Positions 22,732 to 32,579 are shown, counted from the first letter of the stretch. The stretch: DNA of 64,000 bases from Rhizobium oryzihabitans (GCF_010669145.1 NZ_CP048632.1:930001-994000), one strand, 5' to 3'. A program made the numbers and translations. The notes: generated by a model from the letters alone, not told the origin.

Positions 22732-23805
22732 ATGAGCCAGTCGGGCAAGAACGGTCTTACCTATAGTGACGCAGGTGTGGATATCGACGCCGGCAATCTG
22801 ATGGTCGAAAAGATCAAACCGGCGGTGCGCTCGACGCGGCGTCCCGGCGCGGACGGCGAAATCGGCGGCTTCGGCGGCCTGTTCGATCTGAAGGCGGCCG
22901 GCTTCACCGATCCGGTTCTGGTCGCTGCCAATGACGGCGTCGGCACCAAGCTGAAGATCGCCATCGACGCGAATTACCACGATACGGTCGGCATCGACCT
23001 CGTTGCCATGTGCGTCAACGATCTCGTCGTTCAGGGCGCAGAACCGCTGTTCTTCCTCGACTATTTCGCCACCGGCAAGCTCGATCCCGATCAGGGCGCT
23101 GCCATCGTTACCGGCATTGCCGCGGGCTGCCGCGAATCTGGCTGTGCGCTGATCGGCGGTGAAACCGCTGAAATGCCCGGCATGTATTCCGATGGCGACT
23201 ATGATCTCGCTGGCTTTGCCGTGGGTGCTGCCGAACGCGGCCAGCTTCTGCCGGCCGGCGATATTTCCGAAGGCGACGTCATTCTTGGGCTGTCCTCCTC
23301 CGGCGTACACTCCAACGGTTTCTCGCTGGTGCGCAAGATCGTATCGGTCTCCGGTCTTGACTGGGATGCCCCTGCCCCCTTTGCCGAGGGCAAGAAGCTT
23401 GGCGAAGCGCTGCTGACGCCGACCCGCATCTATGTGAAGCCGCTTTTGAAGGCGATCCGCGAGACCGGCGCGCTGAAGGCGCTGGCGCATATCACCGGCG
23501 GCGGTTTCCCGGAGAATATTCCGCGCGTTCTGCCCAAGCATCTCGCTGCCGAAATCGATCTCGACGCGATCAAGGTTCCGGCCGTCTTTTCGTGGCTGGC
23601 AAAAACCGGCGGCGTCGAGCCCAAGGAAATGCTGCGCACCTTCAATTGCGGCGTCGGCATGATCGTGGTCGTTTCGGCTGAAAATGCCGCCAAGGTCACT
23701 GATGCTCTGACGGCGGAAGGCGAGACCGTTTTCCCGCTCGGCCGCATGGTGGCCCGCGAAGAAGGCGCGCACGGCACGATCTACAAGGGCACCCTCGGCC
23801 TATGA
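22732..23805 (+). CDS. purM: phosphoribosylformylglycinamidine cyclo-ligase (AIR synthetase)
   Basis: Fifth step of purine synthesis: ATP-dependent ring closure of FGAM to AIR, in the cytosol. It is 357 aa, normal for the family. Motifs: [15 protein letters not shown] at the N-terminus, [40 protein letters not shown] and [13 protein letters not shown]. The ATG at 22732 (MSQSGKNG) is preceded by GAGACGAGAG. It overlaps purN by 4 bases and so is translationally coupled to it. Confidence 0.97.
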   Translation: MSQSGKNGLTYSDAGVDIDAGNLMVEKIKPAVRSTRRPGADGEIGGFGGLFDLKAAGFTDPVLVAANDGVGTKLKIAIDANYHDTVGIDLVAMCVNDLVVQGAEPLFFLDYFATGKLDPDQGAAIVTGIAAGCRESGCALIGGETAEMPGMYSDGDYDLAGFAVGAAERGQLLPAGDISEGDVILGLSSSGVHSNGFSLVRKIVSVSGLDWDAPAPFAEGKKLGEALLTPTRIYVKPLLKAIRETGALKALAHITGGGFPENIPRVLPKHLAAEIDLDAIKVPAVFSWLAKTGGVEPKEMLRTFNCGVGMIVVVSAENAAKVTDALTAEGETVFPLGRMVAREEGAHGTIYKGTLGL

Positions 23806-24473
23806 TGAGCGCCGCCTTCCCGTCCGGCCGCAAACGCGTCGTCGTTTTCATTTCCGGCAGCGGCTCCAACATGGTGTCGCTGGCCAAGGCCTGTCAGGCG
23901 GCCGATTTTCCGGCCGAGATCGTCTGCGTGATCTCGGACAAGGCGTCAGCGGGCGGGCTGGAAAAGGCACGGGAGTTCGGTATTCCCACGCTGGCCTTCG
24001 AGCGCAAGACCTATGCCAGCAAGGCCGAGCATGAGGGCGCCATTCTGGCCGCACTTGGCGAGATCGCGCCTGATATTATCTGCCTTGCGGGTTACATGCG
24101 GCTGATCTCGGGGGATTTCATTGCCCCCTATGAAGGCCGCATCATCAATATCCACCCTTCCCTTCTGCCGCTCTTTCCCGGCCTGCACACGCATCAGCGC
24201 GCCATCGACAGCGGCATGAAGATTTCCGGCTGCACCGTGCATTTCGTCACCGAAGGCATGGATGAGGGCCCGACGATCGCTCAAGGCGCGGTGCCGGTTC
24301 TCTCCGGCGACACGGCTGAAGCACTTGCGGCGCGTATCCTGACCGTCGAGCATCAGCTTTATCCGCTGGCCCTGAAGCAGCTGGCGGAAGGCAAGGTGCG
24401 AATGGATGCCGGCAAGGCCATCACCAACAATGACGCAAGTAAATCTGAATATTGCACCCTGATTTCTGCTTGA
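23802..24473 (+). CDS. purN: phosphoribosylglycinamide formyltransferase
   Basis: Third step of purine synthesis: transfer of a formyl group from 10-formyl-THF to GAR. It is 223 aa with the typical ISGSGSNM phosphate loop near residue 18-25, CLAGYMRLI, and the catalytic segment [21 protein letters not shown] (Asn, His) followed by Asp in DEGPTI. The start ATG overlaps the purM stop. The C-terminus ([10 protein letters not shown]) is slightly longer than usual. No clear terminator follows; the next 130 bases are AT-rich. Confidence 0.96.
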   Translation: MMSAAFPSGRKRVVVFISGSGSNMVSLAKACQAADFPAEIVCVISDKASAGGLEKAREFGIPTLAFERKTYASKAEHEGAILAALGEIAPDIICLAGYMRLISGDFIAPYEGRIINIHPSLLPLFPGLHTHQRAIDSGMKISGCTVHFVTEGMDEGPTIAQGAVPVLSGDTAEALAARILTVEHQLYPLALKQLAEGKVRMDAGKAITNNDASKSEYCTLISA

Positions 24474-24608
24474 TAATAAAGATACCACTAAAGTAAAAAC
24501 ACACTTAAAGTGGCATTTATTCCAAAATAAACCGATCATTTACCATAATCATCTCTAATGCCCGCAACGGCCCCGCATTTCGGGCCCTCCGGTCATTCAG
24601 GAGCGATT

Positions 24609-25544
24609 ATGCTATTTTCAAGATTTTCCCTGCCGCTTTCGGCCCTTTTACTGGTGAGCACGAGCTTGCCGCTCGCCGCCGAGCAAAGCGGCATCACCGC
24701 TTCGCTCGATGCCGGTGTTCTCAATCTCAGGGCGACCGAAACCGTCCATATCGGCAACCGCAAGGTAAGCGAACTCGAATGGGAAACAAAAAATGCCATG
24801 GCGCTGCGCGGCTCGCTGGGGCTTGAGCTTGCGCCTGGCTGGCGTGTGAAGGCGGAAGGCCGCGTCGGCTTCGAAGGCGATGGCTACATGACCGATTACG
24901 ACTGGATGGCGCCTTTTTCCAGGGACAGCTCCAAAAACAACTGGAGTCACCGCTCCCAACATGACGATACGCGGCTTGATCATTATTTTTCGGGAAGCTT
25001 CGAACTCAATCGCATGCTGCTTGACGATCCGCAGCAATATCTGAGCGCTGGCGTCGGTTTTCGCTACACGGATGTGCAATGGTCGGCCTATGGCGGTAGC
25101 GCCGTCTACAGCCTTTTCTCTCCAAGGGATTTGCGTGGAAGATTCAGGGATGATGAGAAGGTCATCACCTACCGCCAGCAAATCCCGGTTTTCTACGGCA
25201 ACTTGACCGGCGGCCAAAGGTTCGGCAACTGGTCGCTCAATGCCGGTGTGGAGGGCGGTGCTATGGTCTATGCCAAGGCAACGGACGACCATCATCTGCG
25301 CGACATGCGCTTTACCGATAAATACGACGTGGCCGGCATGTTCGGGGTAAAGGCAGGCGTTGCCTATGACCTGACGGAAAACGCCTCGATCTATCTCGAC
25401 GGTGCCTACGACTATACCAGCCTCGGGCGCGGAGATACCTATTATAGCGGTGCCGGAGCCGGAAACCTGTCATCGGAAAAAAATGCCGGCGGTGGCAGCT
25501 TGCAGTCGATCTTCGTGGGTGCCGGCGTCAAGGGCCGGTTCTGA
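24609..25544 (+). CDS. omptin family outer-membrane protease
   Basis: A 311-aa outer-membrane aspartyl-type protease of the omptin family (OmpT, Pla, PgtE). It has a signal peptide (FSLPLSALLLVSTSLPLAA) and a 10-strand barrel ending in Phe. Catalytic groups match: DYDWMAPF with SQHDDTRLDH for the first acidic pair region, and ATDDHHLRD for the Asp-His pair. In enterobacteria these proteases need rough LPS for activity and cleave at basic residues; the substrate here is unknown. The gene stands alone behind an AT-rich leader. Confidence 0.87.
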   Translation: MLFSRFSLPLSALLLVSTSLPLAAEQSGITASLDAGVLNLRATETVHIGNRKVSELEWETKNAMALRGSLGLELAPGWRVKAEGRVGFEGDGYMTDYDWMAPFSRDSSKNNWSHRSQHDDTRLDHYFSGSFELNRMLLDDPQQYLSAGVGFRYTDVQWSAYGGSAVYSLFSPRDLRGRFRDDEKVITYRQQIPVFYGNLTGGQRFGNWSLNAGVEGGAMVYAKATDDHHLRDMRFTDKYDVAGMFGVKAGVAYDLTENASIYLDGAYDYTSLGRGDTYYSGAGAGNLSSEKNAGGGSLQSIFVGAGVKGRF

Positions 25545-25572
25545 TTTCGGAGGCAGTCTTCTGCCTCCCCGA

Positions 25573-25605
25573 AAAAGCCGCGCCTTCGAAAAGGACGCGG
25601 CTTCA
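25573..25605. terminator. possible terminator between omptin and M15 peptidase genes
   Basis: AAGCCGCG / CGCGGCTT stem with a loop of about 14 bases between two convergent genes. The A-run on its left serves the minus-strand gene; the T content on the right is poor. Confidence 0.45.
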
Positions 25606-25635
25606 ATCAATCATCCATGTGCCCACCTTCAGGCG

Positions 25636-26592
25636 TTAAAACCAGTCCTGCTGCCAGACATAATCGCGATAAGCCCAGGGCGGCGAATTGACCAGGGCTG
25701 ACTTGGAATAGATCTTCTGCAATTCTGCACCGAAGGTCGACACGCCGGGAACGAGGCCAACTTCCCACTGGAAATGCCACCATTCGGCGCCGAGATAATC
25801 GCCACCCTTCTCGAAGGCGGCGCGCGCGCGGATCGGCTTGAAGCCGTTTTTGGCAAAAAGCGCGGTCAGATCGAGGAAATGGCCGGTGACCGACACGCCC
25901 TTGACCCGGCTCTTGTTGGTCACGACATCCGTTATCGTCTGCTGTGGCGGTAGAGCGCCTTTTTCAGCCTTATCCTGCCAGCAGCGGGCGTAAACATTGT
26001 AGCGCCGCTCTCCAACTCGTTGGGCCACATAGGCATCTGTCGCCGGGTCCTGCATGCCGCTCCAGATGAAGAGGTCGAGTGCCCGCCCGGAATAGTGGAA
26101 GGAGGTGGCGCTGCGGTTCTTGTTGACGGTGGCATATAAATCGCGGATGCCCCCAGAGGAGGTCATCAATCCGCCTTGGCGATGAACCTCTTTATAGACC
26201 TGATTATAGGCGGACATGACATCGCTGCGCAGCCTGAGACGCGGATAACCTTTCTCCGTTCCGCTCCCGAAGAGGTCCGCAGGCCCCATCTCGATACTGT
26301 AATTCGCCTGCCCTCCGAGTGAAAGCGGCGACGACAATTCTCGCTGTCGGGTTTCGAACGCCTGCTGCAAAGCGGCCAGTGTAACCGGTCCGATGCGACC
26401 GTCCTCATAAAGCCCGCTGTCCGCCTGAAACGAGAGGACCGCTTCTTCCGTATCGGCACCGAAGATGCCGTCCGTCTCAAGACTGTCATAGTCTGCCGAG
26501 GCCGATTTGCGCCCTTCGAAATGCAGAAAATTCAGTATTTCCTGTACCGCCTGCACGGTACTTCCGCGCGAACCCTTCTCCAAGATCATCAT
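25636..26592 (-). CDS. peptidoglycan-binding M15 peptidase (VanY-like), no signal peptide
   Basis: A 318-aa protein. Residues about 1-75 form a PG_binding_1 domain (LEKGSRGSTVQAVQEILNFL, TDGIFGADTEEAVLSFQ, GRIGPVTLAAL). The C-terminal half is an M15 D,D-carboxypeptidase / endopeptidase: SFHYSGRALDL gives the zinc His and Asp of the SxHxxGxAxD motif, and AEWWHFQWE gives the catalytic Glu and third zinc His. The start at 26592 (MMILEKG) is placed by GGGAGC upstream. No signal peptide is visible, unusual for a cell-wall enzyme and more like a phage endolysin, although no other phage gene is nearby. Confidence 0.82.
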   Translation of the reverse strand: MMILEKGSRGSTVQAVQEILNFLHFEGRKSASADYDSLETDGIFGADTEEAVLSFQADSGLYEDGRIGPVTLAALQQAFETRQRELSSPLSLGGQANYSIEMGPADLFGSGTEKGYPRLRLRSDVMSAYNQVYKEVHRQGGLMTSSGGIRDLYATVNKNRSATSFHYSGRALDLFIWSGMQDPATDAYVAQRVGERRYNVYARCWQDKAEKGALPPQQTITDVVTNKSRVKGVSVTGHFLDLTALFAKNGFKPIRARAAFEKGGDYLGAEWWHFQWEVGLVPGVSTFGAELQKIYSKSALVNSPPWAYRDYVWQQDWF

Positions 26593-26726
26593 CAGCTCCC
26601 CAGCCGCTCGTGAACTTACGCACACAGAGCTTACGTGGGTTGATGAAATAATCAACGGCAATCTTTAATTGAATTTCAAGTAATTTAGAGTATACTTCGG
26701 TGAAGATATTATTCACCGGGCAGCAC

Positions 26727-27349
26727 TCAGCGTGAAATTCTGTCCCGGTTCAACATGGCCCATTGCAGCAGAATGATCGTCTTGGAGTCGGTGATTTCGC
26801 CGGACGCGATCATCGCGAAGGCCTCGTCGAGACCGTAGGTCAGGACTTCCAGATCCTCGCCTTCCGTTTCCAGCCCCCCACCACTGCCGGCCTGCACGTC
26901 AAGATCGATGCGGGCAACGAAAAGGCTGACTTTTTCGGTCAGCGTTCCGGGCTGGCATACATATCGAAGAGATAGTCGACCTTCTCAACCGCGTAACCGG
27001 ATTCTTCCATCGCCTCCCGGCGAATGGCGTCGGCCGCATTGTCATCATCGAGAAGACCGGCCGGAACTTCGATCATGAAGCTTTGATCGCCGTTCACGAA
27101 AGCGGCGGGGCGAAACTGGCGCACCATCACCACGCTGTCGCGCTTGGCATCGTAAAGCAGGATGGCGGCGGCGCTGCCATGGTCGTGGACTTCCCGCACG
27201 ATGCGGATCGTCTTGCCATCCGGCATAAGCTGGTCGAAAACGAGCTTCTGCATATGCACGAAGCCCTTCCACACGGTCTCTTTTTCCACCAGTCGGACCC
27301 TGCCGGTATCCGTATCGGCCGGAACGTTCTTCGCTTGTGTCTGTGTCAC
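26727..27349 (-). pseudogene. nudK: NudK-type Nudix hydrolase (GDP-mannose pyrophosphatase-like), frameshifted
   Basis: Nudix hydrolases of this subfamily cleave GDP-mannose or ADP-ribose. From GTG 27349 (SD AAGGA) the frame reads to MYASPER and stops at 26939. The Nudix box has the NudK spacing: GLLDDDNAADAIRREAMEES. Directly after MYASP, a second frame reads GTLTEKVSLFVARIDL and GGLETEGEDLEVL to a stop at 26727, exactly the C-terminal third expected for NudK. Restoring one G in the CCCGG run at about 26948 gives a single 207-aa protein of normal length. The first Nudix Glu is Asn here. Confidence 0.82.
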
Positions 27350-27407
27350 CGGATATGTCCTTGCCTGTCGTGGAATTGGTTGAGCCTGCCCCTGTCGCAG
27401 CGCAATA

Positions 27408-29561
27408 TCAAGCCTCGCTGGCTTGATCTTCGCGGCGGAGCCATACCTTGTTGTCGTGAAAAGCCGCCCCGCCATAGGGGGCAACGGCGTCCGCGCCGGT
27501 CAGAACATTGATGCCCTCACCGTCCAGATGTGCCTTGTTGGGCCACAGCCCTTCAGCAACCAGAACGCCGGGTCTGGCACCCTCCACGATTTTTGCGTGG
27601 AGACGCACTTCGCCGCGGCCATTTCCGATGCGCACGATGTCACCATCGGCGATATTGTTACGGGTAGCGTCCGCAGGACAGATCATCAGTTCGGGACGGC
27701 CTTCCTTCTGCACGGAGGTTTTCGTTTCCGCAAAGGTGGAGTTCAGGAAGTTGCGGGCCGGCGATGTCGCCAGCCGGAAAGGATGGTCCTGATCGGCGGT
27801 TTCGATGACGTCTACCTGATCCGGAAATTTTGGAAATTGCGAAACGGGGCCCATCACGCCGATGTTTTTCGGCGGCCGGTTGGGAGACGGCCCGGTTGCC
27901 CATTCGGGGCTGAAACGGAATTTTCCGTCGCCATAACCGAAGCCCTCGAGATAATGCGCCACCTCGAAAGCGGGCTGCGCATCGATCCATTTTTCTTCCG
28001 CCAGCGTATCGAAATCGCCCCAGCCGCTGACTTTCAACATGCGGTCGACATGGTCACGGGCTGAGAGGCCGAAGCCCGGCATATGGTCGATGCCGAGACG
28101 TTTCGCCAGCTCTTCGATGACGAAGAGATTGGTGCGCACCGTTTCCGGCGGCTCCACCAGTTTGGGGCCTAGCAGAATGTGGTTCTGGCCGCCGGCGCGG
28201 TAGATATCGTCATGTTCGAGGAACATGGTCGCGGGCAGCACGATATCGGCAACTTCAGCCGTCTCCGTCATGAACTGCTCATGCACGGCAACGAAAAGAT
28301 CGTCGCGCAGGAAACCCTGTTTCACCAGCCGCTGCTCGGGCGCGACATTAACGGGATTGGTATTCTGGATGAGCAGAGCCGTCACCGGGCCGCCATGACG
28401 CAGCGCTTCCGCGTCACCCGTCAGCACGCGGCCGATCTGCGACTGGTCGAGCTGGCGCACATCGGGGTCGGCATAGGCCGTGCCCATCAACTCCGACTTG
28501 TTGAGCCGGAAGATATCGCCATTGTTATGGAAGGCGCCGCCACCCTCATATTGCCAGGAGCCGAGTACCGTTGCGATCGAAAGAGCGGCGTGCATGGCAA
28601 CCGCGCCGTTGCGCTGGCGGGCGAAACCGTAACCCAGCCGGAAGAAGGTTTTTTTCGTCGTACCGACGAGCCTTGCGAAATCCTCGATTTCCTCGACAGA
28701 GAGACCGGTGATTTCAGACGCCCATTGCGGCGTCTTTGTCTTCAGATGCGCTTCGAGCCCGGCCGGATCGTCGGCAAAACGCGCCATGTAGTCGCGGTCG
28801 GCATAACCGTCGCGGAAGGCGATGTGCATGATGGCGCAGGCAAGCGCGGCATCCGTGCCCGGACGCACGACGATGCGCATATCCGCCTGTTTCATGGTCG
28901 GATTGTCGTAGATATCGACGACGACGATCTTCGCGCCGCGTTCCTTGCGGGCCTTGACCGCATGGGTCATGACGTTGACCTGAGTGGCAACCGCATTGGT
29001 GCCCCAGATGACGACGACATCGGCCTTGGCGATCTCGCGCGGATCGGGACCGCGCAGGGCACCTGTGCCCATGACATAACCCGTCCAGGCCATGTTGGTG
29101 CAGATCGACCCGAAAAAGCCGGAATATTTCTTGGCATGGCGCAGCCGCTCGATGGAATCGCGCTGCACCTGCCCCATGGTTCCAGCGTAGAAATAGGGCC
29201 AGACGGCCTCGGCACCATGACGGGCTTCCGCCTTGACGAAAGCGTCGGCGACCTCGTCCAGCGCCGCTTCCCAGGAAATCTCCTGCCAGTCGCCGGCACC
29301 CTTCGCGCCCCTGCGGCGCTTCGGGGTCAAAAGACGACCGGGATGATAGATGCGCTCGGAATAACGCGCCACCTTGGCGCAGATGACGCCGGCGGTGTAT
29401 GTATTGGCATTGGCGCCGCGCACACGGCCGATGCGGCCATCGGCATTGATGTCCACTTCCAGCGCGCAGGCGCTCGGACAGTCATGCGGGCAGACCGTGT
29501 GGCCAACACGTGTGGTGCCTTCGGCGGCGTTTTTAGCGGAAATCGGGGTCGCAACGTTCAT
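27408..29561 (-). CDS. molybdopterin oxidoreductase (DMSO reductase family)
   Basis: A 717-aa molybdenum enzyme of the formate dehydrogenase/DMSO reductase superfamily. An N-terminal [4Fe-4S] site is visible (CPHDCPSAC at residues 24-32 and GVICAKVARY near 65). Then comes the molybdopterin core (VWPYFYAGTMGQVQRDSIERL, WGTNAVATQVNVM, GGGAFHNNGD) and the C-terminal cap domain (NSTFAETKTSVQKEGRPEL). The start ATG at 29561 (MNVATPISAKN) is the best of several in-frame ATGs. No signal peptide (no Tat motif) and no small subunit is adjacent, so it is a soluble cytosolic oxidoreductase of unknown substrate. The moaD/moaE genes for its cofactor lie 8.3 kb away. Confidence 0.85.
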   Translation of the reverse strand: MNVATPISAKNAAEGTTRVGHTVCPHDCPSACALEVDINADGRIGRVRGANANTYTAGVICAKVARYSERIYHPGRLLTPKRRRGAKGAGDWQEISWEAALDEVADAFVKAEARHGAEAVWPYFYAGTMGQVQRDSIERLRHAKKYSGFFGSICTNMAWTGYVMGTGALRGPDPREIAKADVVVIWGTNAVATQVNVMTHAVKARKERGAKIVVVDIYDNPTMKQADMRIVVRPGTDAALACAIMHIAFRDGYADRDYMARFADDPAGLEAHLKTKTPQWASEITGLSVEEIEDFARLVGTTKKTFFRLGYGFARQRNGAVAMHAALSIATVLGSWQYEGGGAFHNNGDIFRLNKSELMGTAYADPDVRQLDQSQIGRVLTGDAEALRHGGPVTALLIQNTNPVNVAPEQRLVKQGFLRDDLFVAVHEQFMTETAEVADIVLPATMFLEHDDIYRAGGQNHILLGPKLVEPPETVRTNLFVIEELAKRLGIDHMPGFGLSARDHVDRMLKVSGWGDFDTLAEEKWIDAQPAFEVAHYLEGFGYGDGKFRFSPEWATGPSPNRPPKNIGVMGPVSQFPKFPDQVDVIETADQDHPFRLATSPARNFLNSTFAETKTSVQKEGRPELMICPADATRNNIADGDIVRIGNGRGEVRLHAKIVEGARPGVLVAEGLWPNKAHLDGEGINVLTGADAVAPYGGAAFHDNKVWLRREDQASEA

Positions 29562-29668
29562 GGCTTTTGTATATTGCATCAGCGATGCGGCAAAAAGGCC
29601 GAAGTGACGCCCATCAAGAATATTCATCATCACCATTCATCCGGATAAACGGCAAGCGAGACACATCC

Positions 29669-30532
29669 ATGAACTATCGCCACATCTACCACGCCGGCAA
29701 TTTCGCGGATGTTCTCAAACACGCCGTTCTCGCCCGTCTCGTCCGTTACCTGCAGAACAAGGACAAGGCATTTCGCGTGCTGGATACCCATGCCGGCATC
29801 GGCCTTTACGACCTGTCCTCGGAAGAGGCGCAAAAGACGGGCGAATGGCAGACCGGCATCGGCAAGCTGATGGACGCCGATCTTCCTGCTCCCATCGCCG
29901 AATTGCTGGAACCCTATCTTTCCGCCGTCAGGGAGCTCAATCCCGATGGCGGCGTGCAATTCTACCCGGGTTCGCCGAAACTCGCGCGCATGCTGTTTCG
30001 CCCGCAGGACCGACTTTCGGCCATGGAACTACATCCGGACGATGCACGCGCCCTGTCCCGCCTGTTCGAGGGCGATTATCAGGCGCGCGTCACCGAACTG
30101 GACGGATGGCTGTCGCTCGGCGCACATCTGCCGCCGAAGGAAAAGCGCGGCCTTATCCTCGTCGATCCGCCGTTCGAGCTGGAGAACGAATATCAGCGGC
30201 TCGCGGATGGCCTGAACAAGGCCTATCGGCGTTTTTCCACCGGCACCTATTGCCTGTGGTATCCGCTAAAAAAAGGTGCGCCGATAAAGGATTTTCACGA
30301 GCGGCTGCAATCCTTCGAAATTCCGAAGATGCTGTGTGCCGAACTCTCCGTCAAAAGCGACCGGCTGGAAGGCTTGAGCGGCTCCGGCCTCATCATCGTC
30401 AACCCGCCCTATACGTTGAAGGACGAGTTGCACACGCTGCTGCCATTCCTGAAAACGGTGATGGCGCAGGACCGGTACGCTTCACACCGCGCCTTCTGGC
30501 TGCGCGGCGAGGGAAAGCCGGAAGAGGATTGA
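29669..30532 (+). CDS. rlmJ: 23S rRNA (adenine(2030)-N(6))-methyltransferase
   Basis: SAM-dependent methyltransferase that modifies A2030 of 23S rRNA, 287 aa. It starts with the family hallmark MNYRHIYHAGNFADVLKH, has VLDTHAGIGLYDL for SAM binding, and VDPPFE as the catalytic DPPY-type motif. The C-terminal NPPYTLKDELHTLLPFL is also conserved. It is divergent from the molybdopterin oxidoreductase gene. Confidence 0.93.
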   Translation: MNYRHIYHAGNFADVLKHAVLARLVRYLQNKDKAFRVLDTHAGIGLYDLSSEEAQKTGEWQTGIGKLMDADLPAPIAELLEPYLSAVRELNPDGGVQFYPGSPKLARMLFRPQDRLSAMELHPDDARALSRLFEGDYQARVTELDGWLSLGAHLPPKEKRGLILVDPPFELENEYQRLADGLNKAYRRFSTGTYCLWYPLKKGAPIKDFHERLQSFEIPKMLCAELSVKSDRLEGLSGSGLIIVNPPYTLKDELHTLLPFLKTVMAQDRYASHRAFWLRGEGKPEED

Positions 30533-30536
30533 AGGG

Positions 30537-31484
30537 TTACCTCAGCCCTTCCCGCTTCTGCGCCTGCGCAAGCTGTGATCGCTCGAAGAACAGGATCACG
30601 AACAGGGCCATGATGAAGGGAATGATGAGGTAGAACAGCCGGAAGACCAGCAGCGCCGCAATCACGTCAGCGGGGTTCATGTCCGGCAGGCCGGTGACGA
30701 AGACCAGTTCCAGCACGCCGAGCCCGCCCGGCGCGTGAGAAATCAGCGCCGCCGAGAATGAAATCAGGAAGATACCGAGGATGATCATGAAACCCGGATT
30801 TCCCGCCTCCGGCAGCGCGAAATAGATGATGCCTGCCGCGCCGATCAGCTCGATCGGACCGATGACCAGCTGTTGCGCCACCAGTCTGGGCGCGGGATAG
30901 GGCAGGAAAAACGAGCGGATTTTCAGCGGTTTCAGCTTCAGGAGACTGCCGAGCACATAAAGACCGACAACGACGAGCAACAGGATGCCGGTTGTCGTTG
31001 AAGCCTCCACGGGCAGGATGCCGGTGAAGCGCTCGGTAATGTCAGGCTCGTAGACAAGCACCATGCCGATCAGCATGATCGTGCCGATGGTGAAGGTGAA
31101 GGAACAAAGGGCGACAAGCACACCGACCTCCCCGACGCTCAGCCCCTTGGACGTATAGGCACGATACCGCACCACGGCGCCGGAAAACACGGAAGCGCCG
31201 ACATTGTGGGAGAGCGCATAGGTGGTAAACGAGGTGAGCGTGATGAAGAACCAGTTCACCTTGCGGCCGAGATGCTGGAGCGCAATGCGGTCGTAACCGG
31301 CAAGGGCGGCATAGGCTACCAGCGTCGACAGGCCGGAACACACCCAGTCCCGTGCGCGAATGGCCGCCAGACTTTCCCACAGGTCATCAAGCGAAAGACC
31401 GCGCAGCTCATGATAGAGCAACCAGGCTGAAAAACCGATCGTCGCCAGACCAACGACGGGCCAGATGTATTTCTTTGATGTCAT
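30537..31484 (-). CDS. YbhN/UPF0104 family inner-membrane protein
   Basis: A 315-aa multi-pass protein of the lysylphosphatidylglycerol synthetase transmembrane type (UPF0104). Segments: VVGLATIGFSAWLLYHEL, SFTTYALSHNVGASVFSGAVVRYRAY (the conserved family motif with Arg-Tyr-Arg), TIGTIMLIGMVLVY, IIYFALP, and SHAPGGLGVLELVFV. There is no C-terminal synthase domain, so it is not an MprF enzyme. The ATG at 31484 is chosen (GGCGGG upstream); a GTG 33 bases earlier is possible. It converges on rlmJ with 4 bases between stops. Confidence 0.82.
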   Translation of the reverse strand: MTSKKYIWPVVGLATIGFSAWLLYHELRGLSLDDLWESLAAIRARDWVCSGLSTLVAYAALAGYDRIALQHLGRKVNWFFITLTSFTTYALSHNVGASVFSGAVVRYRAYTSKGLSVGEVGVLVALCSFTFTIGTIMLIGMVLVYEPDITERFTGILPVEASTTTGILLLVVVGLYVLGSLLKLKPLKIRSFFLPYPAPRLVAQQLVIGPIELIGAAGIIYFALPEAGNPGFMIILGIFLISFSAALISHAPGGLGVLELVFVTGLPDMNPADVIAALLVFRLFYLIIPFIMALFVILFFERSQLAQAQKREGLR

Positions 31485-31692
31485 GCGGTCATGCCCGCCT
31501 ATTTCCTCCAGCTTCACCCCAGCCCTATTTCCGCTTTCCGCAGAAGATTCGTTCGACTCTATTCGTTATGCGGCGAAGCTTTCAACCTTTTCATGGAAGA
31601 TTGCCCGTTTGCCCCGTTCACAAATTTATGTAAGACCGATTTGTCGCCGACGGTGACATGAGGTCGTCCATTTTCCGGGGAACGTGCGCAGA

Positions 31693-32466
31693 ATGAAGCG
31701 TTATGCGGGTTTCATCGCCTTGGGTCTTCTGTCGCTTGCAGCGCTTTGGTTCGCGCAGGAAAAATCCACGCCCACCGGCTCCGACAACAACCGGCAGACG
31801 CAATCACAATCGCAGCCAGTCGGGAATTCCGGGGCAGACGCTTCCCGGCCCGATGCATCCCGGCAGGATACGGGCAGAAATCCCGTATCACGCGGAACGG
31901 GCTTTGATTTTTATGTACTTTCACTGTCTTGGTCGCCGGCATTCTGCGCCAGTTCCGAAGGCTCCGGTAATCGCCAGCAATGCGGCAGCGACAGGCGTTA
32001 CGGTTTCGTCGTGCATGGGCTTTGGCCGCAAAACGAGACTGGCTATCCCGAATTCTGCAAAAGCAGCGAACCGGACCGTGTGCCTGACGCGATCGGCCGT
32101 ACCATGTTCGACATCATGCCTTCCATGGGGCTGATCGGCCACCAATGGCGCAAACACGGCTCGTGCTCCGGCCTTTCGCAGAAGGATTATTTCTCGGCAA
32201 CCCGGGCCGCCTTCGAGACGGTCAGGCTGCCGGAGAGGATTGCCTCGGGTGCCGGAGCGGCCAGCCTCTCTGCGGACGCGATAGAAACCGCCTTCACCGA
32301 TGCCAATCCCGGCATGTCGAAACGCGGCGTCTCGATCAGCTGCGATGGAAAGCGCCTCGAGGAAGTCCGCATCTGCCTCAATACGGACATGACATTCCGC
32401 GACTGCCCCGAGCTTGACCGCAAAGGCTGCCGCGCCGGTGCCACCGAAATTATTCCCATTCGCTAA
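31693..32466 (+). CDS. secreted ribonuclease T2
   Basis: A 257-aa RNase T2 family endoribonuclease that cleaves RNA through a 2',3'-cyclic phosphate. It has an N-terminal signal/anchor (MKRYAGFIALGLLSLAALWF), a Ser/Gln-rich linker, then DFYVLSLSWSPAFCAS and the two catalytic segments FVVHGLWPQ (CAS I) and HQWRKHGSC (CAS II) with the histidines. Eight or more cysteines suggest disulfides in the periplasm, where it would scavenge or degrade RNA. It is divergent from the YbhN-like gene. Confidence 0.92.
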   Translation: MKRYAGFIALGLLSLAALWFAQEKSTPTGSDNNRQTQSQSQPVGNSGADASRPDASRQDTGRNPVSRGTGFDFYVLSLSWSPAFCASSEGSGNRQQCGSDRRYGFVVHGLWPQNETGYPEFCKSSEPDRVPDAIGRTMFDIMPSMGLIGHQWRKHGSCSGLSQKDYFSATRAAFETVRLPERIASGAGAASLSADAIETAFTDANPGMSKRGVSISCDGKRLEEVRICLNTDMTFRDCPELDRKGCRAGATEIIPIR

Positions 32467-32579
32467 AGCGGATCGGATGATCTCTATTTCTTTATTTTAC
32501 ATATTTTCCAGACATAAAACCGCTACGCATTTTATTGGAAATACTCCAGTCACGAGACGCCAACCCATAGGACCCGACC

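Noticed and set aside
24480..24520. CCACT...AGTGG imperfect dyad in the purN-omptin gap
   Set aside because: Only five bases pair at the ends with a long unpaired middle; likely chance in AT-rich DNA.
28179..29648. A 489-aa open frame on the + strand
   Set aside because: Antisense of the molybdopterin oxidoreductase, which has a complete set of family motifs.
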